A stretch of DNA of 64,000 nt, from assembly GCF_947496985.1 (NCBI RefSeq), contig NZ_CANMEZ010000004.1, forward strand, positions 186,001 to 250,000, given 5' to 3'. The first letter of the stretch is position 1, and the number at the start of each line of letters is the position of its first letter. This document shows positions 41,507 to 50,106 of this stretch, piece by piece. Below the pieces are notes generated by a model that saw only the letters and a list, made by a program, of their open reading frames with translations, ran no database searches and had not been told where the DNA came from. The position numbers and the translations under genes are program-made. The DNA is from an uncultured Kordia sp. Lineage in GTDB: Bacteria > Bacteroidota > Bacteroidia > Flavobacteriales > Flavobacteriaceae.

Positions 41507-43129
41507 TTATTCAGGCAAAATGCTCATTTCAAAATGAAACAACTGTTCAGGATCGTATTTCTTTTTCGTTGTGCGCAGGTCTTTTAATTTATCATTGTAA
41601 TAGATTTTCAATAATTTCAATCGGTTCTCATCTTTTTCAATATCTGGGACTAAAGTTTTATCAACGAAATTGATGAAAGAACCTTCCGTATGTATGGCAA
41701 TTGATTCTCTGAAATCTTTTACCCATTTTAGATATACTGTGTTTCTTCCTTCATTTGTAAAAGCATTCGAAACATCGTCCCACCAAGCCTGTATTTGTAA
41801 CATATATGGCTTTTGAGAATAACCAAAACTGTTTCCTGTACTTCTAGTAACTGCACCACCCATACAATGAAAACTCATATACATATTGACATCTGCATGA
41901 TAACAAGATTTGTCTAAATACGTATAAATTGCTTCCGCTAATTCTCTATGATTCACATTATCTTTTGGAAAACTTGATGATACTTTATGTGGATGTGGTC
42001 GATCACACGTAGAACTTGGACCTTTATCAGGTAATACTGTTAAATCTAGTTTTTTGCATGTACCTTGCTCATTATTAGAAAACTGTATACTTCCAGTTGG
42101 GTTTATAAAATCAATTAATAACCGTTGACTTGTAGCATAGGAAAGCGTTGCTGTTGACGCTTTAGTTTGTTTTTTAACTGAAAATGTAGCGTTTTTTCTA
42201 GCTGTTGTATCTGCATAATCTTCAGGTATTTGTGTAAAACGAATCGCTTTATCATCTGTTGGAATAAATCCTTTAAAGTACGTTTCTAATAATCCTCTTA
42301 ATTTCTTTTCTGAACCATAAAATTTTCCAGCCATACGTCCATGAACTTCATGTTTTTTTTCATTTTCTGATTTTGCAATCAACATCGTACAGGTTGCGGA
42401 AAGTGCTTCGTCAATCCCATTTTCTTTAGCATGTAATTCTGCCCATTTTGTAATAACTCCTTTAATTTCATCTGGTTTTTCCCATCGTATTGTAAAATTG
42501 GTAATAACTGGAAGAATTGAAACTAATTTAAATCTGAAACGAATAACTACTCCAAAATTTCCACCGCCGCCGCCTTTTAACGCTTTAAACAAATCTGAAT
42601 ATTTGTTGTCAGCATTTGCGATCACACTTTTTCCAGAAGCCAATACAATTTCTATATCAGTAACAGAATCACAAGTTAAACCGTATTTACGAACCGAAAC
42701 GCCCCAACCGCCACCTTGCGTGAGTCCACCAACATTAACTGATTGGCAACCGCCACCAGGAACAGTTTTTCCTTTTTTAGCTAATTCGTCATATACTTGT
42801 CCTAATTGCTTTCCAGCAGGAATCCAAGCGACCGTATCACTTTCGTAAGTAATTTTATTAATTTCAGATACATCTATAATAATTACATTTTTTCCAGAAC
42901 ACATTCCTTCATGCTGATGTCCGCCAGAGCGAATTCTAAAAGGAATTTTATGATCTCTACAATGATTAATGCAGTACGAAACATGATCCGCATTTTTGCA
43001 ATATGCTATATAAATTGGCATGTGACCAAAACGTGTGTTAGAAATAACACGTGCATAATGATATAAAGAATTATCTCTATCAATAATTTTTAAATCTGTA
43101 GGTGCATTTTTTATAAAAAGTGGCTTCAT
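41507..43129 (-). CDS. Berberine-bridge-type FAD oxidoreductase
   Basis: A 540-residue flavoenzyme of the FAD_binding_4 / BBE class. The first 230 residues form the FAD domain with 'PFRIRSGGHQHEGM' (His71) and 'VPGGGCQSVNVGGLTQGGGWG' (Cys128), the two residues that bind FAD covalently in berberine-bridge and GOOX-like enzymes, so bicovalent flavinylation is likely. The C-terminus has the BBE signature 'KKKYDPEQLFHFEMSI'. Such enzymes oxidise alcohols, sugars or alkaloid-type C-N substrates with oxygen. There is no signal peptide, so it is probably cytoplasmic. It converges on the unknown paralogous pair; a functional link is possible but unproven. Confidence 0.92.
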   Translation of the reverse strand: MKPLFIKNAPTDLKIIDRDNSLYHYARVISNTRFGHMPIYIAYCKNADHVSYCINHCRDHKIPFRIRSGGHQHEGMCSGKNVIIIDVSEINKITYESDTVAWIPAGKQLGQVYDELAKKGKTVPGGGCQSVNVGGLTQGGGWGVSVRKYGLTCDSVTDIEIVLASGKSVIANADNKYSDLFKALKGGGGGNFGVVIRFRFKLVSILPVITNFTIRWEKPDEIKGVITKWAELHAKENGIDEALSATCTMLIAKSENEKKHEVHGRMAGKFYGSEKKLRGLLETYFKGFIPTDDKAIRFTQIPEDYADTTARKNATFSVKKQTKASTATLSYATSQRLLIDFINPTGSIQFSNNEQGTCKKLDLTVLPDKGPSSTCDRPHPHKVSSSFPKDNVNHRELAEAIYTYLDKSCYHADVNMYMSFHCMGGAVTRSTGNSFGYSQKPYMLQIQAWWDDVSNAFTNEGRNTVYLKWVKDFRESIAIHTEGSFINFVDKTLVPDIEKDENRLKLLKIYYNDKLKDLRTTKKKYDPEQLFHFEMSILPE

Positions 43130-43271
43130 GGTAAATGGTTAGTTAATAATACGTTTATATGTTAAAAGTAAGAAATTATAGCGTTAGTGAGTAGAAAACT
43201 CAAAAAGAAAGGCAACGATAGCTTATAATTATTAGTAACTTTAGCAAATAATTAATCTAAATATATACAAT

Positions 43272-43664
43272 ATGTCTACTACCATAAGAATGTGTATTTT
43301 CATTATAATTTCGGTTACTTTTTTTTCGTGCAGTACTACTAAATTTACTTCAAACTATATAAAAACGGAACTATATTTTGGTTTATTAAAAAAGGATGGA
43401 GTAGTTACTGAGGAAGAATGGAAAGGTTTTAAAGCAGATATTATAAGTAAAAAGTTTTCTGGTTATACAGAAATAAATTCTAAAGGTTTTTGGACCAATC
43501 CAAAAGGAGAAACTGTTTCTGAAAATTCGAAACTAATTATCTACTTAAATAAAGGAACAAAGCAAGATAGTATTGCAATAGCTTTTGTCATAGGTAATTA
43601 CAAGAAAAAGTTCGATCAAGAATCTGTTTTAAAAATTGATACACCTGTTAACGCTAGTTTTTAA
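43272..43664 (+). CDS. DUF3574 lipoprotein
   Basis: A 130-residue lipoprotein (signal ending 'VTFFSC', then STTKFTS). The mature domain 'YIKTELYFGLLKKDGVVTEEEWKGFKADIIS', 'KGFWTNPKGETVSENSKLIIYLNKG' has the DUF3574 pattern (YFG...DGxVTExEWxxF). The family has no known activity. It is flanked by the divergent flavoprotein on one side and the old yellow enzyme on the other, 68 bp downstream. Confidence 0.82.
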   Translation: MSTTIRMCIFIIISVTFFSCSTTKFTSNYIKTELYFGLLKKDGVVTEEEWKGFKADIISKKFSGYTEINSKGFWTNPKGETVSENSKLIIYLNKGTKQDSIAIAFVIGNYKKKFDQESVLKIDTPVNASF

Positions 43665-43732
43665 TCTTAGAAGTTGATCTATGATAACTCAATTATAAAC
43701 TGTATACAGTATTTTTATAAAAAATAAAATAG

Positions 43733-44839
43733 ATGACTAAGAAACCATTATTGCAACCCTACATCTCTGAAAATTTACAACTCAAAAACCGTGTAATTGT
43801 AGCTCCAATGACACGAAGTAGAGCAAATAATGAAGGAAATGTCCCTACAGATGATTTACAAGGTTTGTATTATGAACAAAGAGCTTCCGCAGGATTAATC
43901 ATAACAGAGGGTGCGCAAGTTTCCAAAGAAGCAGTTGGCTATATTCATACACCAGGAATTTACTCAAAAGCACAAGTTGAAGGTTGGAAAAAAGTAACAA
44001 AACGGGTGCATGATAAAGGAGGAAAAATATTTATTCAATTATGGCATGTTGGGCGAATTTCGCATCCAGATTTTCATAATGGAAAATTACCTTTAGCACC
44101 GTCAGCCATAAATCCGAATCGTAAATCGTTCACGCCAGAAGGTTTTAAAGATACAGTTACACCACGTGCAATGGCACAAGAAGATATTGATAGAACGATT
44201 CAAGACTTTGTAAACGCGGGTAAAAATGCATTAGAAGCTGGTTTTGATGGAGTAGAAGTGCATTCGTCTAATGGATATTTGTTTCATCAATTTTTTACAA
44301 AATGTTCAAATGAAAGAACTGACAACTATGGTGGAAGTATTGAAAATAGAGCTCGATTTTTCTTTGATACGCTTGACGCGATGAAACAAACCATGCCTGA
44401 ACAGAAAATAGGTGTACGTTTTAATCCATCTCTACATTCGGCAATGGCAGGAATTACTATTGATAAAGAAACAATTCCTATTTTTGAATATATTATCAAA
44501 AAGCTAAATGATTACGATTTGGCGTATGTACATTTATCAGAACCGTTTTCAGATGTTTCAGAAGTTCCACATGCTGTGACAGAAATTGCAAAACATTTTA
44601 GACCATTATATAAAGGAACATTAATGATCAATACAGGTTTCACTTTTGACAAAGGAAATAAAGTTTTGGAAGCTAATGAAGCAGATTTGGTAGCTTTTGG
44701 AAAGCCATACATTTCAAATCCTGATTTGGTAGAACGCTTTCAACACGGAATAAAATTGGCTGATTGGGATACAGAAACCTTCTATACTGTTGGTAAAAAG
44801 GGATTTACAGACTATCCAAAGGCTAGTATTGATAGGTAA
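43733..44839 (+). CDS. Old yellow enzyme (alkene reductase)
   Basis: A 368-residue FMN-dependent oxidoreductase of the OYE family. The barrel motifs are 'LKNRVIVAPMTRSRA', 'IFIQLWHVGRISHP', 'GVEVHSSNGYLFHQFF' (His177 and Asn180 bind the substrate carbonyl, Tyr182 is the likely proton donor) and 'NERTDNYGGSIENRARF'. It reduces activated C=C bonds of enals, enones, quinones or nitro compounds with NAD(P)H. It probably serves electrophile detoxification in the cytoplasm, in keeping with the oxidoreductase operon at 46.9-50.9 kb. No local regulator is attached. Confidence 0.95.
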   Translation: MTKKPLLQPYISENLQLKNRVIVAPMTRSRANNEGNVPTDDLQGLYYEQRASAGLIITEGAQVSKEAVGYIHTPGIYSKAQVEGWKKVTKRVHDKGGKIFIQLWHVGRISHPDFHNGKLPLAPSAINPNRKSFTPEGFKDTVTPRAMAQEDIDRTIQDFVNAGKNALEAGFDGVEVHSSNGYLFHQFFTKCSNERTDNYGGSIENRARFFFDTLDAMKQTMPEQKIGVRFNPSLHSAMAGITIDKETIPIFEYIIKKLNDYDLAYVHLSEPFSDVSEVPHAVTEIAKHFRPLYKGTLMINTGFTFDKGNKVLEANEADLVAFGKPYISNPDLVERFQHGIKLADWDTETFYTVGKKGFTDYPKASIDR

Positions 44840-44952
44840 TTACAAGGTATTTTTTAAAAAAAACAAAGAAATATCAATTAATTTGTTATAAATCAAATAA
44901 ATGGCATCACCTTTGCACTGTAAATATTACAAATAAAATAAATTATATTACA

Positions 44953-45144
44953 ATGAGTAAAGGAACAGTAAAATTCTTCAACGACGCTAAAGGTTTTGGA
45001 TTCATCACAGAAGAAGGATCAAACAAAGAACATTTTGTACACATTTCAGGATTAATTGATGAAGTACGTGAAGGTGACGAGGTTGAATTTGACCTACAAG
45101 AAGGAAGAAAAGGATTAAATGCAGTAAACGTAAAAGTTATCTAA
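44953..45144 (+). CDS. Cold-shock protein (CspA family)
   Basis: A 63-residue single cold-shock domain: RNP1 'KGFGFITEEG' and RNP2 'EHFVHISGL'. It binds single-stranded nucleic acid and acts as an RNA chaperone. A 113-base AT-rich leader precedes it, typical of Csp mRNAs, with a possible -33/-7 pair near 44882 and 44908. A terminator follows at 45166. The paralogue at 45324 shares the domain and its C-terminal 'GLNAVxV'. Confidence 0.95.
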   Translation: MSKGTVKFFNDAKGFGFITEEGSNKEHFVHISGLIDEVREGDEVEFDLQEGRKGLNAVNVKVI

Positions 45145-45165
45145 ACATATATTTCTATCTTTAAT

Positions 45166-45198
45166 AAAAGTCTATCAGGTAAATGATAGGCTTTTTTA
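45166..45198 (+). terminator. Terminator of the CspA-family gene
   Basis: A 12-bp stem with one G.T pair (45166-45177 with 45184-45195), 6-nt loop and a T run. Confidence 0.85.
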
Positions 45199-45215
45199 TT
45201 GACCAAAAACTCAAA

Positions 45216-45227
45216 TTTATACCTAAA
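45216..45227. promoter_or_regulatory. TTTATACCTAAA motif upstream of the long CSD gene
   Basis: An exact 12-mer also present at 18230-18241 and 46838-46849, each time upstream of a gene. It lies 97 bp before the start of the gene at 45324. The shared position suggests a binding site of one regulator or of the same regulator family. Confidence 0.4.
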
Positions 45228-45323
45228 AACATAGAATTCAACAATTCTATTTCATTATATAACAAACATAGTTTATCTTTATAGGATAATTATAACCTTA
45301 AAAAAAACAATTTAAAGAGTAGA

Positions 45324-45785
45324 ATGGCAAAATCGCAACAAACATTTAACAAATCTGAAAAAGAAAAAAAGAGATTAAAGAAGAGAGAAGAGAAGCGTAA
45401 AAAAATGGCTGCGCGAAAAGCCGAAGCAAAAGAAAGTGGTAAAAAAGGAATTCAGTTTGCATATGTAGACCACAATGGAAATTTAACTGATACGCCTCCA
45501 GATCCTTCACAAAAAGTAGAAATAGAAATTGAATCTATTGAAGTAAGCATCCCAAAAACATTAGAAAGCGATAAAGAAGAAGTAGATCCAGTTCGTAAAG
45601 GAAAAGTTTCTTTCTTTGACTCCTCAAAAGGTTTTGGTTTCATTATAGATGCTGAAAACAACGAGAAATACTTCACGCATGTTAGCGGAATTATTGATCA
45701 AATTACAGAAAATGACAAAGTTACTTTTGAACTTGAACAAGGGAAAAAAGGACTCAATGCAGTAAAAGTTACCTTGATAAAGTAA
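45324..45785 (+). CDS. Cold-shock-domain protein with basic N-terminal tail
   Basis: A 153-residue protein: residues 1-40 are highly charged and Lys-rich ('KEKKRLKKREEKRKKMAA'), residues 41-90 acidic and disordered, and 91-153 a cold-shock domain ('KGFGFIIDAENNEKYFTHVSGII'). The tail may increase RNA or ribosome binding. It probably arose by duplication of the neighbouring CspA-like gene plus an added tail. The domain C-terminus 'GLNAVKV' is almost identical to that of the neighbour. A long hairpin terminator follows. Confidence 0.9.
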   Translation: MAKSQQTFNKSEKEKKRLKKREEKRKKMAARKAEAKESGKKGIQFAYVDHNGNLTDTPPDPSQKVEIEIESIEVSIPKTLESDKEEVDPVRKGKVSFFDSSKGFGFIIDAENNEKYFTHVSGIIDQITENDKVTFELEQGKKGLNAVKVTLIK

Positions 45786-45810
45786 AAGATATCATATAAT
45801 ATATATAAAG

Positions 45811-45851
45811 AGTTTAGAATAGTGCTAATTGCAATATTCTAAACTTTTTTC
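45811..45851. terminator. Bidirectional terminator
   Basis: An 11-bp stem (45811-45821 with 45835-45845), 13-nt loop and T run, between the convergent cold-shock and AraC genes. Confidence 0.85.
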
Positions 45852-45883
45852 ATTGAAATACATTTAATAGAGAACTTAAAATA

Positions 45884-46765
45884 TCAACAACAAGTTCCGC
45901 GTTTCAATAATACATATTCACCTTTATTCTTAAAATCTCTAATAGAAGAACCAACGTAGCGTTTAAAAGTTTTAGATAAATGGCTTGCGTCTGTAAAGCC
46001 TAAATCGTCCGCAATTTCAGTAATCGTAAAATCTGAATTCAGTAAGCGAATTTCCACTAATTTCAACTTAGCTTTAATTATATATTCACGCAACGGCATA
46101 TGAATTTGCTTCTTAAAATACTCACTCACATAAGTGGATGACATTGAAAAAACATCTGCCAAATGGTCTACTTTCAAATGAGTTGGTTTGTCAATATTCT
46201 CATTGATATACGTAAGCATTTTGTGAATTCTATCATCAGTAGCAACTTTAGAAACCTCATAAAAACTACTCTTCTTAATATTACGAATTAAAATCTCTAA
46301 GATGCTTGTCATTAAGCTTTTAATTAGCGTAATAGATGCTTCTCCATAATTTTTTGACTCTGCTAAAATCATCGAAATCAGCCTTTCTAAATGTTGTCGA
46401 TCAATATCACCCTTAATAATATCTCCTGGTAATTGATTGTAGTTTGATAAAACATAAGAAGCTTCTTTATACCAAGCATCCAAATCAATTGCAGTTCTAT
46501 TTGTATGCTTAAAAAAGGAATCAGTAAACTTTAAAAATACAAACTTTGATGGTGTTGAAATATTGAAAGAGTGACATTTTAAAGGAGGTAATAAAAACAT
46601 ACTTCCTTCAGTATAGTCGTATTCATTATAATTAATACACTGTGTTCCAGATCCTTGTTTGATTAAGACTAACTCAAAAAAATTATTTTTCACAGGACGT
46701 TGTTTCCATTCAGATAATTCAACTTCTTGTATTTCAAAAGGTTTATAAGTCTCTAATATTTGCAT
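45884..46765 (-). CDS. AraC-family transcriptional regulator
   Basis: A 293-residue regulator with an N-terminal cupin-like sensing domain ('SEWKQRPVKNNFFELVLIKQGSGTQCINYNEYDYTEGSMFLLPP') and two HTH motifs in the last 100 residues ('LADVFSMSSTYVSEYFKKQIHMPLREYIIKAKL', 'ITEIADDLGFTDASHLSKTFKRYVG'). It ends 'RGTCC', a Cys pair that could sense redox or electrophiles. It is divergent from the five-gene oxidoreductase operon, whose activator it probably is. A -7 box for it lies at 46784-46791. Confidence 0.93.
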   Translation of the reverse strand: MQILETYKPFEIQEVELSEWKQRPVKNNFFELVLIKQGSGTQCINYNEYDYTEGSMFLLPPLKCHSFNISTPSKFVFLKFTDSFFKHTNRTAIDLDAWYKEASYVLSNYNQLPGDIIKGDIDRQHLERLISMILAESKNYGEASITLIKSLMTSILEILIRNIKKSSFYEVSKVATDDRIHKMLTYINENIDKPTHLKVDHLADVFSMSSTYVSEYFKKQIHMPLREYIIKAKLKLVEIRLLNSDFTITEIADDLGFTDASHLSKTFKRYVGSSIRDFKNKGEYVLLKRGTCC

Positions 46766-46783
46766 TTTGACATTATTTTAAAG

Positions 46784-46791
46784 CAAAACTA
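46784..46791 (-). promoter_or_regulatory. -7 box (TAGTTTTG) of the AraC gene
   Basis: Perfect TAnnTTTG on the minus strand, 18 bp before the start codon. Confidence 0.45.
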
Positions 46792-46837
46792 TATAAAAAC
46801 ACTAGATAAAATGTATTCTTATTCCAAAAAACCTTTA

Positions 46838-46849
46838 TTTATACCTAAA
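46838..46849. promoter_or_regulatory. TTTATACCTAAA motif in the AraC/ABM divergent promoter region
   Basis: Third exact copy of the 12-mer, ending 39 bp before the -7 box of the oxidoreductase operon. A likely operator for the AraC regulator or another activator. Confidence 0.42.
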
Positions 46850-46888
46850 TCCCCTTTTTAAATACATGCTATACTAATATTACCGAAC

Positions 46889-46896
46889 TAAATTTG
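46889..46896 (+). promoter_or_regulatory. -7 box (TAAATTTG) of the oxidoreductase operon
   Basis: Perfect TAnnTTTG 34 bp before the ATG at 46931. Confidence 0.5.
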
Positions 46897-46930
46897 TACC
46901 AACAAATTAAAAAATCAAAAAAAATCAAAT

Positions 46931-47221
46931 ATGAGTCAACTAACAATTCTTGCTAAAATTGTAGCAAAAAATGGGAAATCAGCATTTATAAAAGAAGAAT
47001 TATTAAAATTAATCGCTGTAACAAGAGCTGAAAAAGGATGTATCAATTATGATTTACATCAAGATAATGAAAATGAAAACCTATTCGTGTTTTATGAGAA
47101 CTGGGAAAATCGTGAACTATGGCAACAACATATGCAAAATGATCATTTAGCAGAATATCTGAAAGTAACTGATGGCGCTGTCGCATCTTTTGAATTAAAT
47201 GAAATGTCAATAATTGGATAA
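46931..47221 (+). CDS. Antibiotic-biosynthesis-monooxygenase (YgiN-like) protein
   Basis: A 96-residue ABM-domain protein: 'LTILAKIVAKNGKSAFIKEELLKLIAVTRAEKGCINYDLHQDN', 'FVFYENWENRELWQQHMQNDHLAEYLK'. The pattern matches putative quinol monooxygenases such as YgiN, which form dimers and act on quinols without a cofactor. It is the first gene of a five-gene operon controlled from the divergent AraC promoter region. In this setting a role in quinone or electrophile turnover is likely. Confidence 0.92.
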   Translation: MSQLTILAKIVAKNGKSAFIKEELLKLIAVTRAEKGCINYDLHQDNENENLFVFYENWENRELWQQHMQNDHLAEYLKVTDGAVASFELNEMSIIG

Positions 47222-47227
47222 ATTATT

Positions 47228-48085
47228 ATGAAGGTAATCGGAATCTATATATGCTTATTCTTTGGATTAATACTTTCGTGTAAAAATCCTAAGAATGAAA
47301 TAAAATATACTATTGAAACTATAGAAAATCCAACAAATAGAGTTGTATTGAGTTCTGAAATTGTTTGGGAAAAACTAAATCCAGCCAGAGGCGATCAAAG
47401 TCCGAAAGCAGGAACAATTTGGGGAGATAGAAAAGGAACAGTTGCAACAGGTTTTTTAGCAAAATTTGTAGATGGATTTTCATCACCACCACACATTCAT
47501 AATGTTACGTATAGAGCTGTTGTGATTAAAGGAATGATTCATAATGATGATGAAAATGCACCAAATATGTGGATGCAACCAGGGAGTTTTTGGAGCCAAC
47601 CCAAAGGACAATCGCATATCACATCTGCTAAAGGAGAAGAAAACATTGCCTATGTAGAAATTGATTATGGACCGTATTTAGTAAAACCGACAGATGAGGC
47701 TTTTGAAAGCAAAGAATATCCAGTAAATATTGACGCTTCAAATATTGTTTGGTTAACAAAAGATAAAACTAATTGGATAGAAGACAGTAAGGCTACGATT
47801 AGTTTTCTCTGGGAAAGTAAGAAAAATGATGGCTTACAAGGAATATTTGTAAAGTTACCAAAGAATTTTGATGGTAAAATCACAAGTACTGGAAATATAT
47901 TTCATGCAATTGTTATCAAAGGAAATTTAAAATATGTAATGCCAACTACAGATGAAGTAAAAATGTTAGATGTGGGAAGCTATTTCACGGCTTCAAACCG
48001 AGCAATTCATGATCTTTTTATAGAAGAAAATGAAGGAGTATTACTGTATATTCGAACGAATGACGCAATTAAAATCGTAGAATAA
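47228..48085 (+). CDS. Double-cupin (DUF4437-like) lipoprotein
   Basis: A 285-residue lipoprotein (signal ending 'LILSC', then KNPKNE). Two cupin-like halves are visible: residues 70-155 with '[23 protein letters not shown]' and '[17 protein letters not shown]', and residues 195-285 with '[13 protein letters not shown]' and '[18 protein letters not shown]'. The first half keeps His metal ligands; the second has fewer. DUF4437/ChrR-type cupins are metal-binding sensors or enzymes. It begins 6 bp after the ABM gene. Being outside the cytoplasm, it could handle the same compound before or after import. Confidence 0.83.
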   Translation: MKVIGIYICLFFGLILSCKNPKNEIKYTIETIENPTNRVVLSSEIVWEKLNPARGDQSPKAGTIWGDRKGTVATGFLAKFVDGFSSPPHIHNVTYRAVVIKGMIHNDDENAPNMWMQPGSFWSQPKGQSHITSAKGEENIAYVEIDYGPYLVKPTDEAFESKEYPVNIDASNIVWLTKDKTNWIEDSKATISFLWESKKNDGLQGIFVKLPKNFDGKITSTGNIFHAIVIKGNLKYVMPTTDEVKMLDVGSYFTASNRAIHDLFIEENEGVLLYIRTNDAIKIVE

Positions 48086-48104
48086 TAAACTAGAAATTAG
48101 AAAA

Positions 48105-49115
48105 ATGAAAGCAATAGGATACAAAGAATCACTAGCGATAGAAAACGAAAAATCGTTACAAAACATAGAATTAGAAATTCCAACAGCTACAGGAAAAGAC
48201 ATATTAGTAGAAGTAAAAGCAGTTTCAGTCAATCCTGTAGATTATAAAATTAGAGAAAATGTAGCGCCAGAAAATGACGATTGGAAAGTAATTGGTTGGG
48301 ATGCAGCTGGAATTGTCAAAGAAGTAGGAGCAGAAACGAGTTTATTTAAGGTAGGAGATGAAGTGTATTATGCTGGCGATTTAACACGATCTGGAAGTAA
48401 TGCAGAATTTCAACTAGTTGATGAACGCATTGTAGGAAGAAAACCAAAAAACTTATCATTTGGTGATGCAGCGGCGTTGCCACTGACATCCTTAACGGCT
48501 TGGGAATTACTTTTTGATAGAATGCAAGTTGAGAAAGACAATCCTAACAAAAGTATTTTAGTGATTGGAGCAGCTGGTGGTGTAGGCTCAATTATGACGC
48601 AACTATTGAAGCAATTGACAAAACTGAAGATTATTGGTACAGCTTCTCGCGAAGAAACTACAGATTGGTTGAAGCAACTTGGTGCAGATCATGTGATTAA
48701 TCATAGAAACAAACTAAGTGAAGAATTCGAAAAACATGACTTATCACAACCAGATTATATTGTAAGTTTAAATGCTACAGGACAACATAAAGATGAAATT
48801 GTAAAAATAATAAAACCACAAGGAAAATTTGGATTCATTGATGATCCAAAAGGCGGTTTTGACATTATGCCATTCAAAATGAAAGCTGTTTCGACACATA
48901 TTGAATTTATGTTTACACGTTCAATGTTTCAAACAGAAGACATTACAAAACAGCATGATATTTTAAATGAAGTTTCAAATCTGATAGATTCACAAACTAT
49001 CAAAACGACTGTAGGGCAACATTTTGGAAAAATAAATGCTGAAAACCTTAGAAAAGCACATGCACTTCTAGAATCTGGTAAATCGAAAGGAAAAATAGTT
49101 TTAGAAGAGTTTTAA
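48105..49115 (+). CDS. Zinc-type alcohol dehydrogenase-like / quinone oxidoreductase
   Basis: A 336-residue MDR-superfamily enzyme of the zinc-binding alcohol dehydrogenase-like group without visible zinc ligands. The GroES-like half contains 'VSVNPVDYKIRENVAP' and 'IGWDAAGIVKEVG'; the NAD(P) fold has 'LVIGAAGGVGSIMTQLLKQL' and 'LGADHVINHRNKLSEEF'. It probably reduces quinones or alpha,beta-unsaturated carbonyls with NADPH. It is 19 bp after the cupin gene in the AraC-linked operon. Confidence 0.93.
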   Translation: MKAIGYKESLAIENEKSLQNIELEIPTATGKDILVEVKAVSVNPVDYKIRENVAPENDDWKVIGWDAAGIVKEVGAETSLFKVGDEVYYAGDLTRSGSNAEFQLVDERIVGRKPKNLSFGDAAALPLTSLTAWELLFDRMQVEKDNPNKSILVIGAAGGVGSIMTQLLKQLTKLKIIGTASREETTDWLKQLGADHVINHRNKLSEEFEKHDLSQPDYIVSLNATGQHKDEIVKIIKPQGKFGFIDDPKGGFDIMPFKMKAVSTHIEFMFTRSMFQTEDITKQHDILNEVSNLIDSQTIKTTVGQHFGKINAENLRKAHALLESGKSKGKIVLEEF

Positions 49116-49128
49116 TAATGATCGGAAT

Positions 49129-50103
49129 ATGAAAGGTTTTGAGTCAATAAATAAAGGATACAATAACGTTTTTAAACAAAATCAGCTAAGTGTAGGGTTG
49201 GTAGTTCCGATTGAAAACTATGCACAAAGTTCCATTCCTAGCATGGAAAACCATGTGGAACGTGTGCAACTGATTGAAAAAATGGGTTTTAAAGCACTTT
49301 GGCTTCGTGATGTACCGTTTCATGTACCATCATTTGGCGATGCAGGACAAACTTATGATCCGTTCACTTATTTAGGATATTTAGCAGCGAAAACAAATGA
49401 AATTGCACTTGGAATCGCAAGCATAGCTTTGCCGTTACATCATCCTGTTCATGTTGCAAAATCAGCAGCTACAGTAGATCAATTATCGGGTGGAAGATTA
49501 ATTCTTGGAATTGCTTCTGGTGATCGTTATGAAGAATACCCTGCAATGAACATTAAGTATGACAATCGTAGCGAACTCTTCAGAGAAGGTTTTCAATATA
49601 TCCGAAATGCTCAAAACAAGTTTCCAACAATTGATTCAAAAGCATTTGGGAAATTAGAAGGAAACATAGACATTCTTCCAAAAGCAACATCACATAAAAT
49701 TCCAATGTTAGTCACTGGATATAGTCAGCAATCATTGAAATGGAATGCTGAAAATGCAGATGGTTGGATGTATTATCCAAGAGATACTACACAACAAAAA
49801 TATAGAATTGCAGAATGGCGTAAATTGATAGCAGAAACGCAAACATATGACAAACCATTTCTTCAACCATTATACATAGATTTGCATGAAAATGATGACT
49901 TTAAACCACAACCAATACATCTTGGTTTTCAAATAGGAGTGAAGTACTTACAAGGATATTTAGAGCATTTACAAGATATTGGTGTAAATCACGTAGCGCT
50001 GAATTTACGCTTTAATTCAAATTCTATTGAAAAAACGTTAGAACGTTTAGCAAACGTAATTTTACCCGAATTTCAATCAAACATGATAAAAAAGACAGTA
50101 TAA
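49129..50103 (+). CDS. LLM-class (luciferase-like) flavin oxidoreductase
   Basis: A 324-residue TIM-barrel flavoprotein: 'VPIENYAQSSIPSMENHVERVQLIEKMGFKALWLRDVPF', 'DPFTYLGYLAAKTNEIALGIASIALPLHHPVHVAKSAATVDQLSGGRLILGIASG'. These are signatures of the bacterial luciferase-like family, which use FMNH2 or F420 to oxidise aldehydes, sulfonates and other small molecules. An FMN enzyme is more likely, as F420 is rare in this phylum. It is 13 bp after the dehydrogenase. Confidence 0.93.
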   Translation: MKGFESINKGYNNVFKQNQLSVGLVVPIENYAQSSIPSMENHVERVQLIEKMGFKALWLRDVPFHVPSFGDAGQTYDPFTYLGYLAAKTNEIALGIASIALPLHHPVHVAKSAATVDQLSGGRLILGIASGDRYEEYPAMNIKYDNRSELFREGFQYIRNAQNKFPTIDSKAFGKLEGNIDILPKATSHKIPMLVTGYSQQSLKWNAENADGWMYYPRDTTQQKYRIAEWRKLIAETQTYDKPFLQPLYIDLHENDDFKPQPIHLGFQIGVKYLQGYLEHLQDIGVNHVALNLRFNSNSIEKTLERLANVILPEFQSNMIKKTV

Positions 50104-50106
50104 CAT

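Noticed and set aside
42498-43066. Plus-strand frames opposite the BBE oxidoreductase
   Set aside because: Antisense shadows of the strongly coding flavoprotein gene; no motifs or signals.
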